Position numbers and translations under genes: made by a program
Origin: Bordetella parapertussis
Lineage (GTDB): Bacteria; Cyanobacteriota; Cyanobacteriia; PCC-6307; Cyanobiaceae
NCBI GenBank assembly: GCA_943324725.2
Contig: CALPMR020000172.1
Coordinates: forward strand, 1 to 6,591
Direction: 5' to 3'
DNA: 6,591 bases
The notes under the pieces: model-generated
Database searches by the model: none
What the model was told of the DNA's origin: nothing
Seen by the model: only the letters and a program-made list of their open reading frames with translations
Shown here: piece after piece, positions 6,213-6,591 of the stretch
Numbering within the stretch: position 1 is the stretch's first letter
Layout: each line of letters begins with the position of its first letter

Positions 6213-6387
6213 TCATCAAGTTGGCCCTTGACTTAGCGGCTCGCCCAATCCTTTTCACAGCAATCGATCTCGAACGATTGACGGGCTTGGAGCGTGGCTC
6301 AGGCGAGAGCAGCTTGAGACCGTTTTGGGCGTTGAGGTGGGGCGATTGGCGACGTTTCGCCTGGAGCCGCTCAGGCCTGCCAGCTTC

Positions 6388-6591
6388 CTAAAGCAGAAAC
6401 TCACTGGCCCGGCCCGCCGGCAGCTCCAGGGGCAGGGAGAGGGCCTTGCCCAGCCTGGGCTTGTCCCGGGTGGTCTCCAACCACTGGCGCACCTGATCGG
6501 CGACCCCCAGCCCATTGAGGGTGCCCACCAGCTCCTCCAATGCGGCGACGTAGGCCTCGGCAGTGAGCGGGAACGACTGCTGCTCGAGATA
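6388..6591 (-). CDS. DUF3067 family protein (N-terminus outside window)
   Basis: The frame enters from the right edge and ends at TAG (6388-6390), giving the last 67 residues. It begins YLEQQSFPLTAEAYVAALEE, continues through LNGLGVADQVRQWLETT, contains the motif RDKPRLGKALSLPLEL, and ends in RASEFLL. The block YLEQQSFPLT, the central VADQVR and the RPRLGKA-type segment match my recollection of DUF3067, a small (about 100-residue) protein family conserved in cyanobacteria and plastids, with no established biochemical function that I know of. No signal peptide or membrane segment can be assessed because the N-terminus is missing. It is convergent with tatC across the 766-bp gap. In related genomes it is recalled as a neighbour of tatC and petC/petA. 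Coding status is strong; the family name is from memory. Confidence 0.8.
   Translation of the reverse strand, partial: YLEQQSFPLTAEAYVAALEELVGTLNGLGVADQVRQWLETTRDKPRLGKALSLPLELPAGRASEFLL

Larger units (their letters stand above)
5622..6387. other. Long gene-free gap between convergent tatC and DUF3067 gene
   Basis: This 766-bp gap is large for such an organism and carries no intact gene. It contains a candidate terminator (5795-5835), a C-rich tract (5893-5914), three 14-bp tandem repeats (6043-6084), a short hairpin TGGGTC/GACCCA (6093-6111), a probable decayed transposase fragment on the minus strand (6093-6212), and an inverted repeat CAATCG/CGATTG (6261-6280). Open frames on both strands between 5823 and 6258 overlap one another in three frames and, apart from the fragment, resemble no family. 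From 6213 to 6387 I see no recognisable coding similarity, though it may be more of the same decayed insertion. The stretch is best read as an accumulation of remnants between two convergent genes. Confidence 0.55.

Noticed and set aside
6261..6280. Inverted repeat CAATCG/CGATTG as an operator
   Set aside because: It is a 6-bp arm with an 8-bp spacer, not upstream of any recognised gene start, and could occur by chance.

Overview
The window looks like chromosomal DNA from a high-GC unicellular cyanobacterium, most likely of the Cyanobium / freshwater-estuarine Synechococcus type. The evidence is two photosystem I genes (psaF, psaJ), a cyanobacterial C-terminus matching DUF3067, a base composition of roughly two-thirds GC by eye, scarce Shine-Dalgarno signals, and no complete HIP1 octamer (GCGATCGC). 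The gene order DUF3067 - tatC - NFACT protein - gmk - psaJ - psaF - tsaD agrees with my recollection of picocyanobacterial chromosomes, where petC and petA usually follow next to tatC. That synteny is recalled, not checked.

Layout from left to right: tsaD (tRNA t6A synthesis) runs leftward off the left edge. It is divergent from psaF, 75 bp away, and psaF is followed by the small psaJ and a strong intrinsic terminator at 1684-1707. A gene-free gap (1661-2106) separates psaJ from the convergent gmk (guanylate kinase, minus strand). gmk is divergent, with about 47 bp between likely starts, from a gene for an NFACT-family ribosome-quality-control protein (RqcH/Rqc2-like). After a 228-bp spacer containing short direct repeats comes tatC (Tat translocase) on the same strand. 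A long gap of 766 bp (5622-6387) follows, and the C-terminal part of a DUF3067 gene enters from the right edge on the minus strand.

Functionally these are housekeeping and photosynthesis genes: tRNA modification, nucleotide metabolism, rescue of stalled ribosomes, export of folded proteins (in cyanobacteria including the Rieske protein PetC), and the plastocyanin/cytochrome c6 docking side of photosystem I. I see no defence island, CRISPR array, rRNA, tRNA or intact mobile element, and no convincing undescribed multi-gene system. The unusual material lies in the spacers: a probable decayed REP-associated (Y1-type) transposase fragment beside a three-copy 14-bp tandem repeat; a 190-bp segment bounded by imperfect inverted repeats between psaJ and gmk; and 17-bp degenerate repeats ahead of tatC. 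One protein-level point is that the NFACT protein has Glu-Arg where RqcH/Rqc2 proteins usually carry the functional Asp-Arg pair.
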